64,000 bases of DNA from positions 1,933,624-1,997,623 of the forward strand of contig NZ_JAFMZZ010000001.1 in NCBI RefSeq assembly GCF_017356245.1. The letters run 5' to 3'. Below, piece by piece: positions 35,170-44,037 of this stretch (its first letter is position 1; each line of letters opens with the position of its first letter). Both the position numbers and the translations under genes were made by a program. A model generated the notes under the pieces. The model was given only the letters and a program-made list of their open reading frames with translations, ran no database searches and was not told the origin of the DNA. The DNA is from Bordetella petrii. Lineage in GTDB: Bacteria; Pseudomonadota; Gammaproteobacteria; Burkholderiales; Burkholderiaceae_B.

Positions 35170-36419
35170 ACGAAGCCGCTGATACGGACGATTCTGCGGT
35201 GCCGCCCAAGCTGCCGCCGGAAACCGTTGAACTGCGCGCCGCACCTCAACGCGTAACGCGCTTGAACCGGCGCACGCTGACTGTCGGCATCGGCGCGGTA
35301 TCGCTGGCCGTCCTGGGAGTCACGCTCTGGTCATTGCAGCCACGCTCGCGTGGCAATCAAGAAAATCAGGAGCTGTACAACGTCGATCGCATCACCCGCG
35401 CCGAAGGCTTGGAGTCGCTGCCCAAGGATTACAGCCAGGTGCCGCAGCCCGCACCGCCGCCGGTGCTGGGCGATCCGTTGCCGGGGGATCTGGGCCGGCC
35501 GGTGCTACGTGCCGAACGCGAAGCCGGCTTGCAACCTCACGGCGGACCCGACGCGGCAGAAGCTGAACGGTTGGCGCGGCTCAAAGAAGCCGAGGAAGCA
35601 GCCCGGTCTGCGCTTTTCTACAAATCCAGCAGCCGAAGCGGTACATCGGATGCGAATGCAGCGCCCGCGCCCGGCGGCATGCCAGCGGAGACGCTCGCCG
35701 ATGCGCCTACCGACGCGGGCGGCACGGTAGACCCGATGCAAACGCAAAACATGCAGGACAACAAGACGGCATTCGCCAGCCAGGGGCGCACGGCCACGCA
35801 AAGCGCGCATCGTCTGCAGGCGCCGCGTGGTCCCGACACGGTGATGGCCGGCACCGTCATCGCCGCCGCACTCGTCACTGGCATCAAGTCGGATATGCCA
35901 GGCGACATCATCGCCACCGTGACCGAGCCCGTCTACGACAGCGCTACGCATCGCAACGTGCTCATTCCGCAGGGCGCGCGCCTGATGGGTCGCTACAACA
36001 GCCAGGTCGCCTACGGACAAAGCCGTTTACAGGCCGTATGGGAGCGCATCATTATGCCAGACACGTCTTCTATCGTGCTCGATAACCTAGCGGCTGCCGA
36101 CCCGGCTGGCTACGCGGGTCTGGAAGACGCGGTGGACTGGCATTGGGATCGGATACTGAAGGGTGCTGTGCTGACCACGCTATTGGGTGTAGGCGCGGAA
36201 TTAGCCGCACCACAGAACCAAGGCGGCCGCGATGGCCCGGTGGTGATCGCGACGCGCGACGGTGTGCAGGACACCGTGAACCAAGTCGGACAGGAAATCA
36301 CCCGGCGCAATCTCAACATTCAACCCACGCTCACGATCCGGCCAGGCATGCCGGTGCGGATCGTGGTGAATCGAGACATCACGCTTCGGCCATACCGGCC
36401 GCTTTTTATCAACAGGTAA
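35166..36419 (+). CDS. trbI: TrbI, VirB10-type core protein
   Basis: This 417-residue protein has a short cytoplasmic part, one membrane helix (LTVGIGAVSLAVLGVTLWSL, about 38-57), a Pro-rich periplasmic linker (VPQPAPPPVLGDPLPGD) and the C-terminal VirB10 barrel domain. The latter shows VMAGTVIAAALVTGIKSDMPGDIIATVTEPVYD, VLIPQGARLMGRYNSQVAYGQSRLQAVWERI and RPGMPVRIVVNRDITL. It spans both membranes and signals channel opening. It overlaps trbG by four bases. Confidence 0.92.
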   Translation: MNEAADTDDSAVPPKLPPETVELRAAPQRVTRLNRRTLTVGIGAVSLAVLGVTLWSLQPRSRGNQENQELYNVDRITRAEGLESLPKDYSQVPQPAPPPVLGDPLPGDLGRPVLRAEREAGLQPHGGPDAAEAERLARLKEAEEAARSALFYKSSSRSGTSDANAAPAPGGMPAETLADAPTDAGGTVDPMQTQNMQDNKTAFASQGRTATQSAHRLQAPRGPDTVMAGTVIAAALVTGIKSDMPGDIIATVTEPVYDSATHRNVLIPQGARLMGRYNSQVAYGQSRLQAVWERIIMPDTSSIVLDNLAAADPAGYAGLEDAVDWHWDRILKGAVLTTLLGVGAELAAPQNQGGRDGPVVIATRDGVQDTVNQVGQEITRRNLNIQPTLTIRPGMPVRIVVNRDITLRPYRPLFINR

Positions 36420-36423
36420 TGCA

Positions 36424-36636
36424 ATGGCAACGAAACTACGCTTAGGCCCGCTTCCAAAACAAGAGTCCGTCAAGCTGACGGTCAGCCTGCCAACGACGCT
36501 AAAAGCCGACTTGGATCGGTACGCCGCCATGCACAGTCAAGCCTATGGCGAACAGGTGGATGCGGCTACGCTCGTGCCGCATATGCTGGCGTGGTTTCTC
36601 AAGAATGACCGAGGGTTTCGTCATCTTAATAATTAA
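36424..36636 (+). CDS. DUF2274 protein at the end of the trb operon
   Basis: This is a 70-residue basic protein (TKLRLGPLPKQESVKLTVSLPTTLKADLDRYAAMHSQAYGEQVDAATLVPHMLAWFLKNDRGF) with the pattern of DUF2274, a small ribbon-helix-helix-like family that regularly follows trbI in Tn4371-like elements. It starts four bases after trbI. A DNA-binding regulatory role is suggested by the fold pattern but is not shown. It is the last recognisable gene of the conjugation module. Confidence 0.78.
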   Translation: MATKLRLGPLPKQESVKLTVSLPTTLKADLDRYAAMHSQAYGEQVDAATLVPHMLAWFLKNDRGFRHLNN

Positions 36637-36673
36637 GAAGAATCATTGACGACGTTCGACAGCAACACGTCTA

Positions 36674-37420
36674 CTACAATGGACAGACCTGAAGGTCGCG
36701 CGCAAAGAGCCAATTATCAGCGGTGGCCACAGATAATCTGTTGCACGCCTGGACATCGTCGAGCGTCAGCGTACCATCTTGATATCCGCCGAGAAACGCA
36801 GCGGTCGGCGAAATGGGCATATACAAATGTCCCCCATGATTGTCAGCACAAAGAAGCTCTCCAGCGCGGCAATGTACTAACCCCCAACGAGTGCCACGTA
36901 ATCTCTCCATCTCACGATCGTGGAATAGATAAAAGCGTGCTCCATATATGAATCTAGTGCTCATCGTCGCATCCTCATTCATGTAGATGATACCCCTCGA
37001 CTCTAGCAATTCACGAGAATTTATATCGAGCTCACGCTCTGGAACAACTCCATTTATCGTCAACGGCGTCCGATCAGCGGTCGCCGCAAGAAATCGGAAA
37101 TGCCATAACAGGTAATATGCGCTGATCGCCTCGTGATTTCGGGATTCAAAAGTACTTGGATTGGTCAGAACGTTGAAATAGGCCCTTTCAAAGCCAGCCA
37201 TGCGTGATTTTTCTGTCACATCGTCCCACGCCCGCTTCGTGCAAAATACCTTTGCTTCCGGTTTGGCTCTTGTTACTTTGTCAGTAGCCATTTCACGTAC
37301 ATCGACCAGCCCGTCTTTTCCACAAAACTGCTTGATGCAGTGCTTGGAATGGATGTGTTGATTAATGGTTATGTGATGCGGATTACCCTTCTGAGTTCGC
37401 TCGAATATGGGTTGATTCAT
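36674..37420 (-). CDS. DUF4238-like protein
   Basis: This 248-residue protein starts with HHITINQHIHSKHCIKQFCGKDGLVDVREM and later has WGLVHCRAGELLCADNHGGHLYMPISPTAAFLGG. These resemble the N-terminal His/Phe core and the late 'SD-N-P' region of DUF4238 proteins; the match is by eye. The family has no proven function and is frequent in mobile islands. It probably forms a two-gene operon with the membrane protein at 37433 (12 bases between them), convergent with the DUF2274 gene. Its base composition is lower in G+C than the trb genes, which marks the start of a different accessory segment. Confidence 0.5.
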   Translation of the reverse strand: MNQPIFERTQKGNPHHITINQHIHSKHCIKQFCGKDGLVDVREMATDKVTRAKPEAKVFCTKRAWDDVTEKSRMAGFERAYFNVLTNPSTFESRNHEAISAYYLLWHFRFLAATADRTPLTINGVVPERELDINSRELLESRGIIYMNEDATMSTRFIYGARFYLFHDREMERLRGTRWGLVHCRAGELLCADNHGGHLYMPISPTAAFLGGYQDGTLTLDDVQACNRLSVATADNWLFARDLQVCPL

Positions 37421-37432
37421 GTCAAGACATTC

Positions 37433-38071
37433 TTAGTCGGCAACAGGTGAAAAGGTGATGGTTCCTGCTTCATAGGCCGCTTTTTCTGCGGTGACCTTTG
37501 CAACTTGCTCTCGCAGCGTTTTCTCCCTATCCCAATTCCCTAACACAGGCTGGTCGACTGGCAGATTCGCATGCTGTCGCAATCGACGTGCGAGCTTAGA
37601 TATCTCTAGTCCAAGTTCAGCATACCCAAGCTGTCGTGCCCAGAACGTTCTATCGAAGTCAGGAGGGTCGTCGTATTCCGCTATGCTTGAAATGTAGCCT
37701 GCCAGTTGCTCTGCTCTATATGGCAGATTCAATATCTCGTACATCAAATCGGCTGGAAGTACTTTCCAATCTACCGTCAAGACGAGAGGATCAAACGACG
37801 GCACTGTGACGGTAGCTGCACAAACACCATCCTCGCCCGCTGGGCGGCCCTCGCTCATCCCGTTATCAAACGAGACTTGCACACATCCATCTATAAATCT
37901 GTCCAAATGAGCGACGACAAGGATCACGAGATAGTTGGATTCTCTCTTTATGCGATCAGCCTCCCGTCTTGCTTCACGTTTGAATGTGAGCTGTCCGCCT
38001 AACCACACGCCACACAGTCCAGACACAGCAGACACAAGGCTGGGCATTACTACATTCCAATCTAACGGCAT
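37433..38071 (-). CDS. Hypothetical protein with one N-terminal membrane helix
   Basis: This 212-residue protein is not recognised. It has an N-terminal helix (MPSLVSAVSGLCGVWLGGQL), then a basic coiled segment (TFKREARREADRIKRES) and a soluble C-terminal part with LPADLMYEILNLPYRAEQLAGYIS and a final coil (REKTLREQVAKVTAEKAAYEAG). The ATG at 38071 has GGAG five bases upstream. This anchor-plus-coil layout recurs among small proteins of phage and island regions. It is divergent from the ATPase gene at 38272; the pair with the DUF4238-like gene could be a membrane effector and partner, which is speculation. Confidence 0.5.
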   Translation of the reverse strand: MPLDWNVVMPSLVSAVSGLCGVWLGGQLTFKREARREADRIKRESNYLVILVVAHLDRFIDGCVQVSFDNGMSEGRPAGEDGVCAATVTVPSFDPLVLTVDWKVLPADLMYEILNLPYRAEQLAGYISSIAEYDDPPDFDRTFWARQLGYAELGLEISKLARRLRQHANLPVDQPVLGNWDREKTLREQVAKVTAEKAAYEAGTITFSPVAD

Positions 38072-38271
38072 CGTGTCTCCGTTTTCGTGAAGGAGGATCT
38101 TGGTACCCACGTTGGCAGACTCTCCGTCGACGCGGGCTAAGGCCTATAGCGATTTTAAGTCGATTTTCTCAAAAAAGAACATTATGTAACTATAATTCGC
38201 ATGCTGAAGGCGGGCCATTGCCAAACGCCTACCCGACGCTGAACTTGATATTTCCTTTGGAGGATAAGGGT

Positions 38272-40881
38272 ATGGCGACTGAAGCTGAAGCGCTGGCAAG
38301 TATTCTCGCGTGGTCTGCTGACAGCCCTAATTGGCAACGAGATGCACTACGTCGCCTTATCGTACAAATGCCTCCATTGGAGTCAGACGAAATCGACGAG
38401 TTGATTGCTATCTGCAAAGGAGAAAAACCGCCAGCGCCTCTGGAGGCAGTGCATCTTCTCGATCCCAACCACACCCATGGCGAAGTTTTCCTACGTCAAG
38501 TCCATAGCGTGCAATACGTCAATGCATTAGCGTCTGACCAACGGCTGACATTTCACCGCATTGGTTTAACCATCATCTATGGAGACAACGGATCGGGTAA
38601 ATCCGGCTACGCGCGTATTCTGAAGAAAGCTTGTCGGGCACGCCTTCCCAACCGTGGCGACGAAATCATGCCTGACATATACGACGCGGAGCCAGGTATA
38701 CCAAGCGCCACGATCGAATATGTAATCGGAGGACAGAACAGGACATGTACATGGCAGCATGGACAGGCAAGCGATAGTGCACTGTCTACTGTAAGTGTTT
38801 TCGATTCCCGCACGGCCAACATCCACGTCAATGAGACGAACGACGTGGCGTATACACCTTTCCCACTCAAACTGCTTGGCACTCTGGCTCAGTTATGTCA
38901 GTCAGTCAAAGGAAAATTGAATGATGAAATCAGTCAGATAGAGGCCCAGACGCCACAAGTAATCCATACACCGGCTTGGAGCCAGAACACCGCTGTTGGA
39001 AAATTGATGAATCAGCTTGGCGCTAAAAGCGACCCGGCTGCAGTCGAAACGCTTGCCACACTTACGCGAGCAGATCAAGATCGACTAACTCAGATCACAG
39101 CAGACCTCGCTGACGATCCTACTCGCGCGGCTCGGCAGTTATCTACCTTAAAAACGAAGGTTGAGGGATATGTCACTAGTCTCAATCTGTTATTTTCCGC
39201 TGTCAGCGACGATAACGTAGCCAATTTGCGTTCCCTCGCAGCTGGCGCCGAAGCTGCACGTCGAGCCGCAGAAACCGCCTCCAGCGCACTTTTCCGCAAT
39301 GAACCCCTTCCTCAAATCGGATCGGAGGTATGGCAGGCGCTATGGGAAAGCGCACGCGCCTTTTCCGATGAAGAGGCCTACGTTGGCCAGCAGTTTCCGG
39401 TCACGGCTGCAAGCAGTGTCTGTGTTCTTTGTCAGCAGGAGCTAACACCTATTGCCGCTGACCGCCTCAACCGATTTGAGAACTTTGTCCGAGACGATAG
39501 CCAGCAGCGTGCCGACGCAACGCGTCAAGCTTACGATGCAGCACTGGCAACGTTCAAAAATCAGACACTGTCGTTGGGTCACTTGAAGAACATCGTAGAA
39601 ACCGTCCGTGATGAGCTCCGGCAAGATGCACTGGCTGCGCAGATCAGAGATGCGACTCTCCGGACCCTGTGGCGCCACCGTCAAATCAAGCGGCTGCACG
39701 CGAATCTTGAAGCCACAATTAGCTCACCCGTCGGCATCTATCCCGGACAGGCTCTGGTCGAACAGATTGCAAGTATCGAAGCGCGGGCAACAGCTCTTGC
39801 TGCTGAAGCAGGTTCCCCCGCCAGAGCCGCACTCCTGGCCGAAAAAGCGGAGCTCGCTGATCGTCAACGGTTGACTGGAATTAAGGCCGATGTGGTGGCC
39901 GAGATTGAACGGCGAAAGCGTATCGCTCAACTTGAAGTGGCTCAACGAGACACATCTACCAAACGCATCACCACGAAGAGTACAGAAATAGCTCAAGCAT
40001 TGGTCACTGACGCACTCCGAACACAGTTCGCGCAAGAGATCGCCAATTTTGACATTGCAGGCCTCGCAGTGGAGTTGAAACAGCAAACTAGTGCGCAAGG
40101 GGTCCCCCGTTTCAAGGTTGCACTCACTAGGAAACCCGACGCTCCGGTGGGACAAGTTCTGAGCGAAGGAGAGCATCGTTGTGTTGCCTTGGCGGCATTC
40201 ATGGCGGAACTTGCAACGCTTGGGAACAAATCTGGCATCGTTTTCGATGATCCAATGTCATCCCTTGACCACATGCATCGAGAAGCCGTAGCCCAGCGCC
40301 TTGTTGCAGAGGCAGCGCACCGCCAGGTCATCGTTTTCACTCATGATCTTGCCTTTTTATTCGAACTGGAACGGGCTGCGGCCGAACTTCAACCCAAGCC
40401 CCACGTAGCGATTAGCTCGATCAACCGAGGTGCGGATAAAGCCGGCTTTTGCCGTAACGAGGCGCCCTTCAAAGCCCGCCGTGTCAATGACATCGCGGCA
40501 AGTCTTACCAGACAGTTGGAGAATGAACGCTTTCATTTCGAGCAGGGTGATCCTGACGAATGGCGTAAAACAGTCAAATCTATTGGTAGTTCCTTACGCG
40601 ACACCTGGGAAATTGCGGTGGAGGAAGCGGTGGCGCATGTGATCCGTCGTCTTTCCAACAAGGTGGAAACGCCGGGCCTAGTGAAGCTAACTGCCATTAC
40701 CGTTGCCGATTGCGAAGCAATGAGAGATAGCTACGGTCGCTGTTCGGAGCTGCTACACAGCGCAGCGCGAGACTTGAATCGCCCATTGCCACGACCGGAG
40801 ACGCTATCAACTGAAATTGCTGCATTGGCTGCGTGGGCCCAAGATCTTCGTGACCGACAAAATGCAGCGAAACTGCAATAA
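38272..40881 (+). CDS. SMC-like ATPase with zinc hook (RloC/PrrC-like)
   Basis: This 869-residue protein has Walker A GDNGSGKS at about 104-111, coiled-coil arms, a zinc-hook CVLC (Cys384, Cys387), a LSEGEHRCVALAAF signature motif and Walker B IVFDDPMSSLDH (Asp659/660). A C-terminal domain of about 170 residues contains R823-CSELL-H829, an Rx5H motif that fits HEPN ribonucleases. The AAA_13 layout with zinc hook is that of RloC-type anticodon nucleases, which cut tRNA on DNA damage or phage infection. The ATG at 38272 has GGAGG eight bases upstream, and a TATAAT lies at 38191-38196. Other possibilities are an OLD/Ptu-type ATPase without nuclease. Confidence 0.7.
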   Translation: MATEAEALASILAWSADSPNWQRDALRRLIVQMPPLESDEIDELIAICKGEKPPAPLEAVHLLDPNHTHGEVFLRQVHSVQYVNALASDQRLTFHRIGLTIIYGDNGSGKSGYARILKKACRARLPNRGDEIMPDIYDAEPGIPSATIEYVIGGQNRTCTWQHGQASDSALSTVSVFDSRTANIHVNETNDVAYTPFPLKLLGTLAQLCQSVKGKLNDEISQIEAQTPQVIHTPAWSQNTAVGKLMNQLGAKSDPAAVETLATLTRADQDRLTQITADLADDPTRAARQLSTLKTKVEGYVTSLNLLFSAVSDDNVANLRSLAAGAEAARRAAETASSALFRNEPLPQIGSEVWQALWESARAFSDEEAYVGQQFPVTAASSVCVLCQQELTPIAADRLNRFENFVRDDSQQRADATRQAYDAALATFKNQTLSLGHLKNIVETVRDELRQDALAAQIRDATLRTLWRHRQIKRLHANLEATISSPVGIYPGQALVEQIASIEARATALAAEAGSPARAALLAEKAELADRQRLTGIKADVVAEIERRKRIAQLEVAQRDTSTKRITTKSTEIAQALVTDALRTQFAQEIANFDIAGLAVELKQQTSAQGVPRFKVALTRKPDAPVGQVLSEGEHRCVALAAFMAELATLGNKSGIVFDDPMSSLDHMHREAVAQRLVAEAAHRQVIVFTHDLAFLFELERAAAELQPKPHVAISSINRGADKAGFCRNEAPFKARRVNDIAASLTRQLENERFHFEQGDPDEWRKTVKSIGSSLRDTWEIAVEEAVAHVIRRLSNKVETPGLVKLTAITVADCEAMRDSYGRCSELLHSAARDLNRPLPRPETLSTEIAALAAWAQDLRDRQNAAKLQ

Positions 40882-41210
40882 TTAACGACGGCTGTTAGTC
40901 GACCTTTTGTGGCATTTAAACAACGACATAGTCGAGGGTCCCCTAAAGGGTCCCCTGGAGCTTAATGAATCGCTGAGAGCCAGAAAAGACGCGGCTTTCC
41001 GATGATTGTTTGATTCAGCCCCAGCCACCAAGGATTCGATGCCCAGCCCTGAAAGCTGGGCATTTTCATTTGTGCATCAGGGACTTAGGCGAGAAATCGC
41101 ACCCATAATGTCCCAAGTCGTGCCGTTACATCCCACGTTTGCCCGTACCCCGAGCCGTACCCTAGAGTGATCTCGTGATAAACGCCCCTTGGGGGTACGG
41201 GTAGATCATC
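40882..41210. other. Intergenic with attachment-like repeat and integrase promoter region
   Basis: There is no gene. It holds a tandem AGGGTCCCCT (near 40935-40955), the direct-repeat copy at 41012-41096, and several GTACCC/GGGTAC repeats (41140-41205) just before the integrase start, which could be integrase arm sites. Confidence 0.45.
41012..41096 (+). repeat. Left copy of an ~85-bp direct repeat with terminator hairpin
   Basis: The sequence from GATTCAGCCCCAGCCACCA through a GCCCAGC...GCTGGGC hairpin (41041-41061, followed by ATTTTC) to TGCATCAGGGACTTAGGCGA recurs at 50685-50769 with roughly 85% identity, same strand. The CCAGCCACCA start resembles the 3-prime end of a tRNA, a usual target of P4-type integrases, and an integrase gene follows 115 bases later. 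It is therefore a candidate attachment site. Confidence 0.6.
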
Positions 41211-41669
41211 ATGGGACAGCTAACCGAGACGCAAATCAGGGCCGCCAAGCCTGGCCCGAAAGAGTATTTCCTCAACGACGGCGACAACCTGTTCCTGCGG
41301 GTACGCGATACGGGAAAAACCTGGGTCTATCGGTACGAGCGCAACGGCAAGCCCGCGAAGCTCGGCATGGGGCCCTATCCGGAAGTCACGCTCGCGCAAG
41401 CACGCGCCAAGGCATACGAAGCGAACAGCCTGCGCGCCAACGGCCAAGATCCGAAGGAAGCCCGCGAGCGCCAGGAAGAACAGGCGCGCATCGCACAGCT
41501 CAACACCTTCGAGCGGCTGGCCCGCGCCTGGCACGCCAGCGCCAAGAAAGACCGGGAGTGGTCGGAGAGCTATGCGGAAAAGGTCATCCGCCACCTGGAA
41601 ATCCACGTTTTCCCCTGGGTGGGCCACAAGCCGATCGAAACCATCCTGCCCACTGAGATCGTCGGCTGA
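41211..41669 (+). pseudogene. Truncated P4-type tyrosine integrase
   Basis: The 152-residue product is the N-terminal third of a P4/phage-type integrase. The arm-binding DUF4102 domain is LTETQIRAAKPGPKEYFLNDGDNLFLRVRDTGKTWVYRYERNGKPAKLGMGPYPEVTLAQARAKA. The start of the core-binding domain follows (FERLARAWHASAKKDREWSESYAEKVIRHLEIHVFPWVG). Full enzymes are about 400 residues with an R-H-R-Y catalytic domain; that half is missing, and the frame stops at once after TEIVG. The break coincides with a 36-bp repeat shared with 44189. It is probably inactive. Confidence 0.8.
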
Positions 41670-41674
41670 CCGAA

Positions 41675-41710
41675 CAGCAAGGCCGCCAGTTCTCCAACAG
41701 CAGACGATGG
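41675..41710. repeat. Direct repeat A, left copy (~36 bp)
   Basis: CAGCAAGGCCGCCAG followed by TTCTCCAACAGCAG is nearly repeated at 44189-44222 (about 26 of 29 bases plus a two-base gap). It begins at the point where the integrase reading frame is broken. On the minus strand both copies could encode AxG(K/E)LAALL, so they may be leftovers of one duplicated coding segment. Confidence 0.45.
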
Positions 41711-41746
41711 GAAACGGGTCATGACGCCACGACGTACAATTTCGGC

Positions 41747-42223
41747 ATGAGACGCGAAGGCGTGACCTACACGCTCCACCATATCGGCATCCCTACCGAT
41801 ATCCCGCAGGCTGGCGAACGCTACGCGGCCAAGATCGGCATGTACACCGCCGACGACCTGACAGGCCCGGTGCCCATTCAGTGGCATCGGTTCGAGCCTG
41901 CGTCGCCCTTGCATCCGCTCCTGCGCACGCAGCCGCATGTCGCTTACAAGGTCGACAACCTGGCGGCAGCGGTCGTGGGCCATACGGTGATTCTTGGTCC
42001 GTATGAGCCCATCGACGACTACCGCGTGGCCGTGATCGAAAATGCAGGCGTGCCGGTGGAGTTGATCGAAACCACCCTATCCGACGACGAGCTTTTTGGG
42101 CCGGGTAAGAACGGGCCGAAAAGCCGCGTTATACCGTTGAGAACATCGTGGGCAAGCGCAGCGCGCAGGCGTCAGCGATGCGCAAGGCGGGCGGCGCCCG
42201 TCCCGCCGGGGATGAGCGTCTAG
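41747..42223 (+). pseudogene. VOC/glyoxalase-like gene, 3-prime end disrupted
   Basis: The first 120 or so residues (YTLHHIGIPTDIPQAGERYAAKIGMYTADDL ... PHVAYKVDNLAAAVVGHTVILGPYEPIDDYRVAVIENAGVPVELIETTLSDDE) look like a vicinal-oxygen-chelate protein with its paired beta-alpha-beta units. After DDELFG the frame becomes low-complexity Arg/Ala. A different frame there reads YTVENIVGKRSAQASAMRKAGGARP, an unrelated coding remnant that ends near 42277. So this is a VOC gene joined to a fragment of another gene. A metal-binding enzyme or resistance protein is possible for the intact ancestor. Confidence 0.5.
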
Positions 42224-42287
42224 CGAATCTGGAAAACCGCGGCCCGGTTAGACAGGGAGATGCGATGAAAATCTAGTACGACTATTC

Positions 42288-43454
42288 CTAAAACAAATCT
42301 TCTAGAGCGTCGTCGCGAACACCATAGACATGCTTTTCCAACACCCAACCAGCAATGCTTGCCGGCGCATTCAGCATGGCATTTTCAGACAGATTCCCGA
42401 GGTGATGGGCGAGTGCGTTGGCGACGAAATCCGCCAACAACACTAGCGGTTGTGCCTTGCCAAGCACACTAATTGATCCAATACGCTCAATTGACAAGGG
42501 TAGGTTACTGTGCGGAGCGTTAGCGGAAATTTCTATCTTTCCCTTGACATGCTCGCGGGTAGCCTTGTTGAAGCCCTTCACGACATCGGATGAATGCGCC
42601 AGTTCTTCCAGACCCTTCTTGACCTCGTTGACGGTGCGTTCCAGTTTCTGGTCCATTTCATCGAAAGCAAGATCCACACGCTCGCGGTGGTGGTCTATTG
42701 CCCAACAATCCAATTTCAGAAGCAGCCCTTCAGAAAGGTGGCCCTCCATCGTCTCGTCACTAAGACGCCTAAGCTCGGGAATGTCCACGTCGCTGCGACG
42801 GGCAGCAGCCAAAGGCTTGAGAAAGGACTGCTGCAATTCATGACGACTGCGCGACAGCGCAGCACGCCGAGCGTCATACACCACGCACAGATTGAATTGA
42901 GCGACGATGCGCCACGCCTCCTCACGTGCCGATTTTGCGGCTTCGCCCCAGGCTTCATAGCCAGGCTTGAAAGCGTCCGTGATGTGCCATTTCTCGCCTT
43001 CCGGTGCCCCGGCAACAAAACGCTCGAAAGCTGGCCGGAAGGCGCTCTCCACCTGATCTTTCAATTCAGTGGGCACTACCACAGCGCACAGAACGCCAAA
43101 CTGCTCGTCCCGATCCTCGGTCAAATTACGGACATAGCCAGCTTTGCTCGGGCCAGATTCATCGACATAGGCAATGGCCGTCCGGCTCTGCCACGCAGCG
43201 CGGGCGGCGTCCTCCCCCTCAGCGGTGACGTTCAACAGATTTTCCGCAACGACACCCAGCCGCAGATCAGCGACGCGCTGACCTGTCTCGTCGAAAATAC
43301 GAGCCGTGGGGGGAGTTCCATCTTTGCTGGCGATGCCGCCCACTCTGTACCGTTGACCAGCTTGCAGTAAGAGGGTACGCGCCGCGTCTTTATTGCGGAT
43401 AGTGGTCAAGGCAAGCAGTACGTCGTCAGAGCAGACCTTGTAAGGATCCAGCAT
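42288..43454 (-). CDS. DUF3800 protein
   Basis: This 388-residue protein has the DUF3800 start IAYVDESGPSKAGY at about residues 93-106, with its conserved Asp-Glu-Ser, then FGVLCAVVVP and a later acidic LVLLADFVANALAHHL. DUF3800 has an RNase H-like core with an Asp/Glu active site and is common in phage, plasmid and defence contexts; a nuclease role is suspected. The first ~90 residues (a compact DEGQRVADLRLG-type domain) are an extra N-terminal piece. It is a single gene on the minus strand between remnants, within the segment flanked by the 36-bp repeats. Confidence 0.75.
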   Translation of the reverse strand: MLDPYKVCSDDVLLALTTIRNKDAARTLLLQAGQRYRVGGIASKDGTPPTARIFDETGQRVADLRLGVVAENLLNVTAEGEDAARAAWQSRTAIAYVDESGPSKAGYVRNLTEDRDEQFGVLCAVVVPTELKDQVESAFRPAFERFVAGAPEGEKWHITDAFKPGYEAWGEAAKSAREEAWRIVAQFNLCVVYDARRAALSRSRHELQQSFLKPLAAARRSDVDIPELRRLSDETMEGHLSEGLLLKLDCWAIDHHRERVDLAFDEMDQKLERTVNEVKKGLEELAHSSDVVKGFNKATREHVKGKIEISANAPHSNLPLSIERIGSISVLGKAQPLVLLADFVANALAHHLGNLSENAMLNAPASIAGWVLEKHVYGVRDDALEDLF

Positions 43455-43647
43455 GTGATGTTTCCCAAATCAGTAGGCGGACCATCATGTCGTCTGGGGT
43501 GCATCCGCTGCGACTAAGGCACCAGCGTCTCCACCACCCCAGACACAAACCAAGCAGTAATAATTTTATTATTTCCGGCGCCGCATCACCGGACGCCGAG
43601 GGAAAAAAAAAGCGCCGCCTGCAGCCAGCGGGCGGCGCCCGGTCGCG

Positions 43648-44037
43648 TCAGTCCGACGCCGGCGCGACCATCGCTTGTAGGTGATCGAGCACGCCCGGCT
43701 CGACAAAGACGCAAGGTTGCTTGTCCGCGATGGGCACGTTGAACACCTTGCCGGACACCTCGCGCCGCAGATGGGCCAGCTTGCCCGTGCGATACGCCTG
43801 CTCGGGTTTCAGGTTGCCCGAGGGTGAACCGCTGCGCTACGGATCGCATTCGACCAGGGCGACGAAGCCCTCATCGAACAGCCGCTGATGGTCGGGGCAC
43901 AAGCCCCAGCCCGTGGTCGTGTAGTGCTCCATGCTCGGTCGCAGGCGCTTGTCGAGCAGGATTGCGCCGGTATCGAAGGCGCTGCCGCACACCAGGCAGA
44001 CGTGCCGTTCGAGCGAGACGTGGGATTTGTCGTGCAT
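43648..44037 (-). pseudogene. Small zinc-motif protein gene interrupted by an in-frame TAG
   Basis: From the ATG at 44037 the frame encodes HVCLVCGSAFDTGAILLDKR ... GWGLCPDHQRLFDEGFVALVECDP and then meets TAG at 43837-43839. It continues in the same frame, without a shift, as RSGSPSGNLKPEQAYRTGKLAHLRREVSGKVFNVPIADKQPCVFVEPGVLDHLQAM to a TGA at 43648. The CxxC and CxxH pairs suggest a zinc site. The high G+C matches conjugative-element backbone genes, where small proteins of this kind are found. A single point mutation has apparently split an otherwise intact gene of 129 codons; readthrough is an alternative. Confidence 0.65.

Noticed and set aside
41061..41069. ATTTTCAT as the Tn4371-family attachment core (TTTTTCAT)
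   Set aside because: Seven of eight bases in T-rich DNA is expected by chance, and the right copy of the repeat lacks it.
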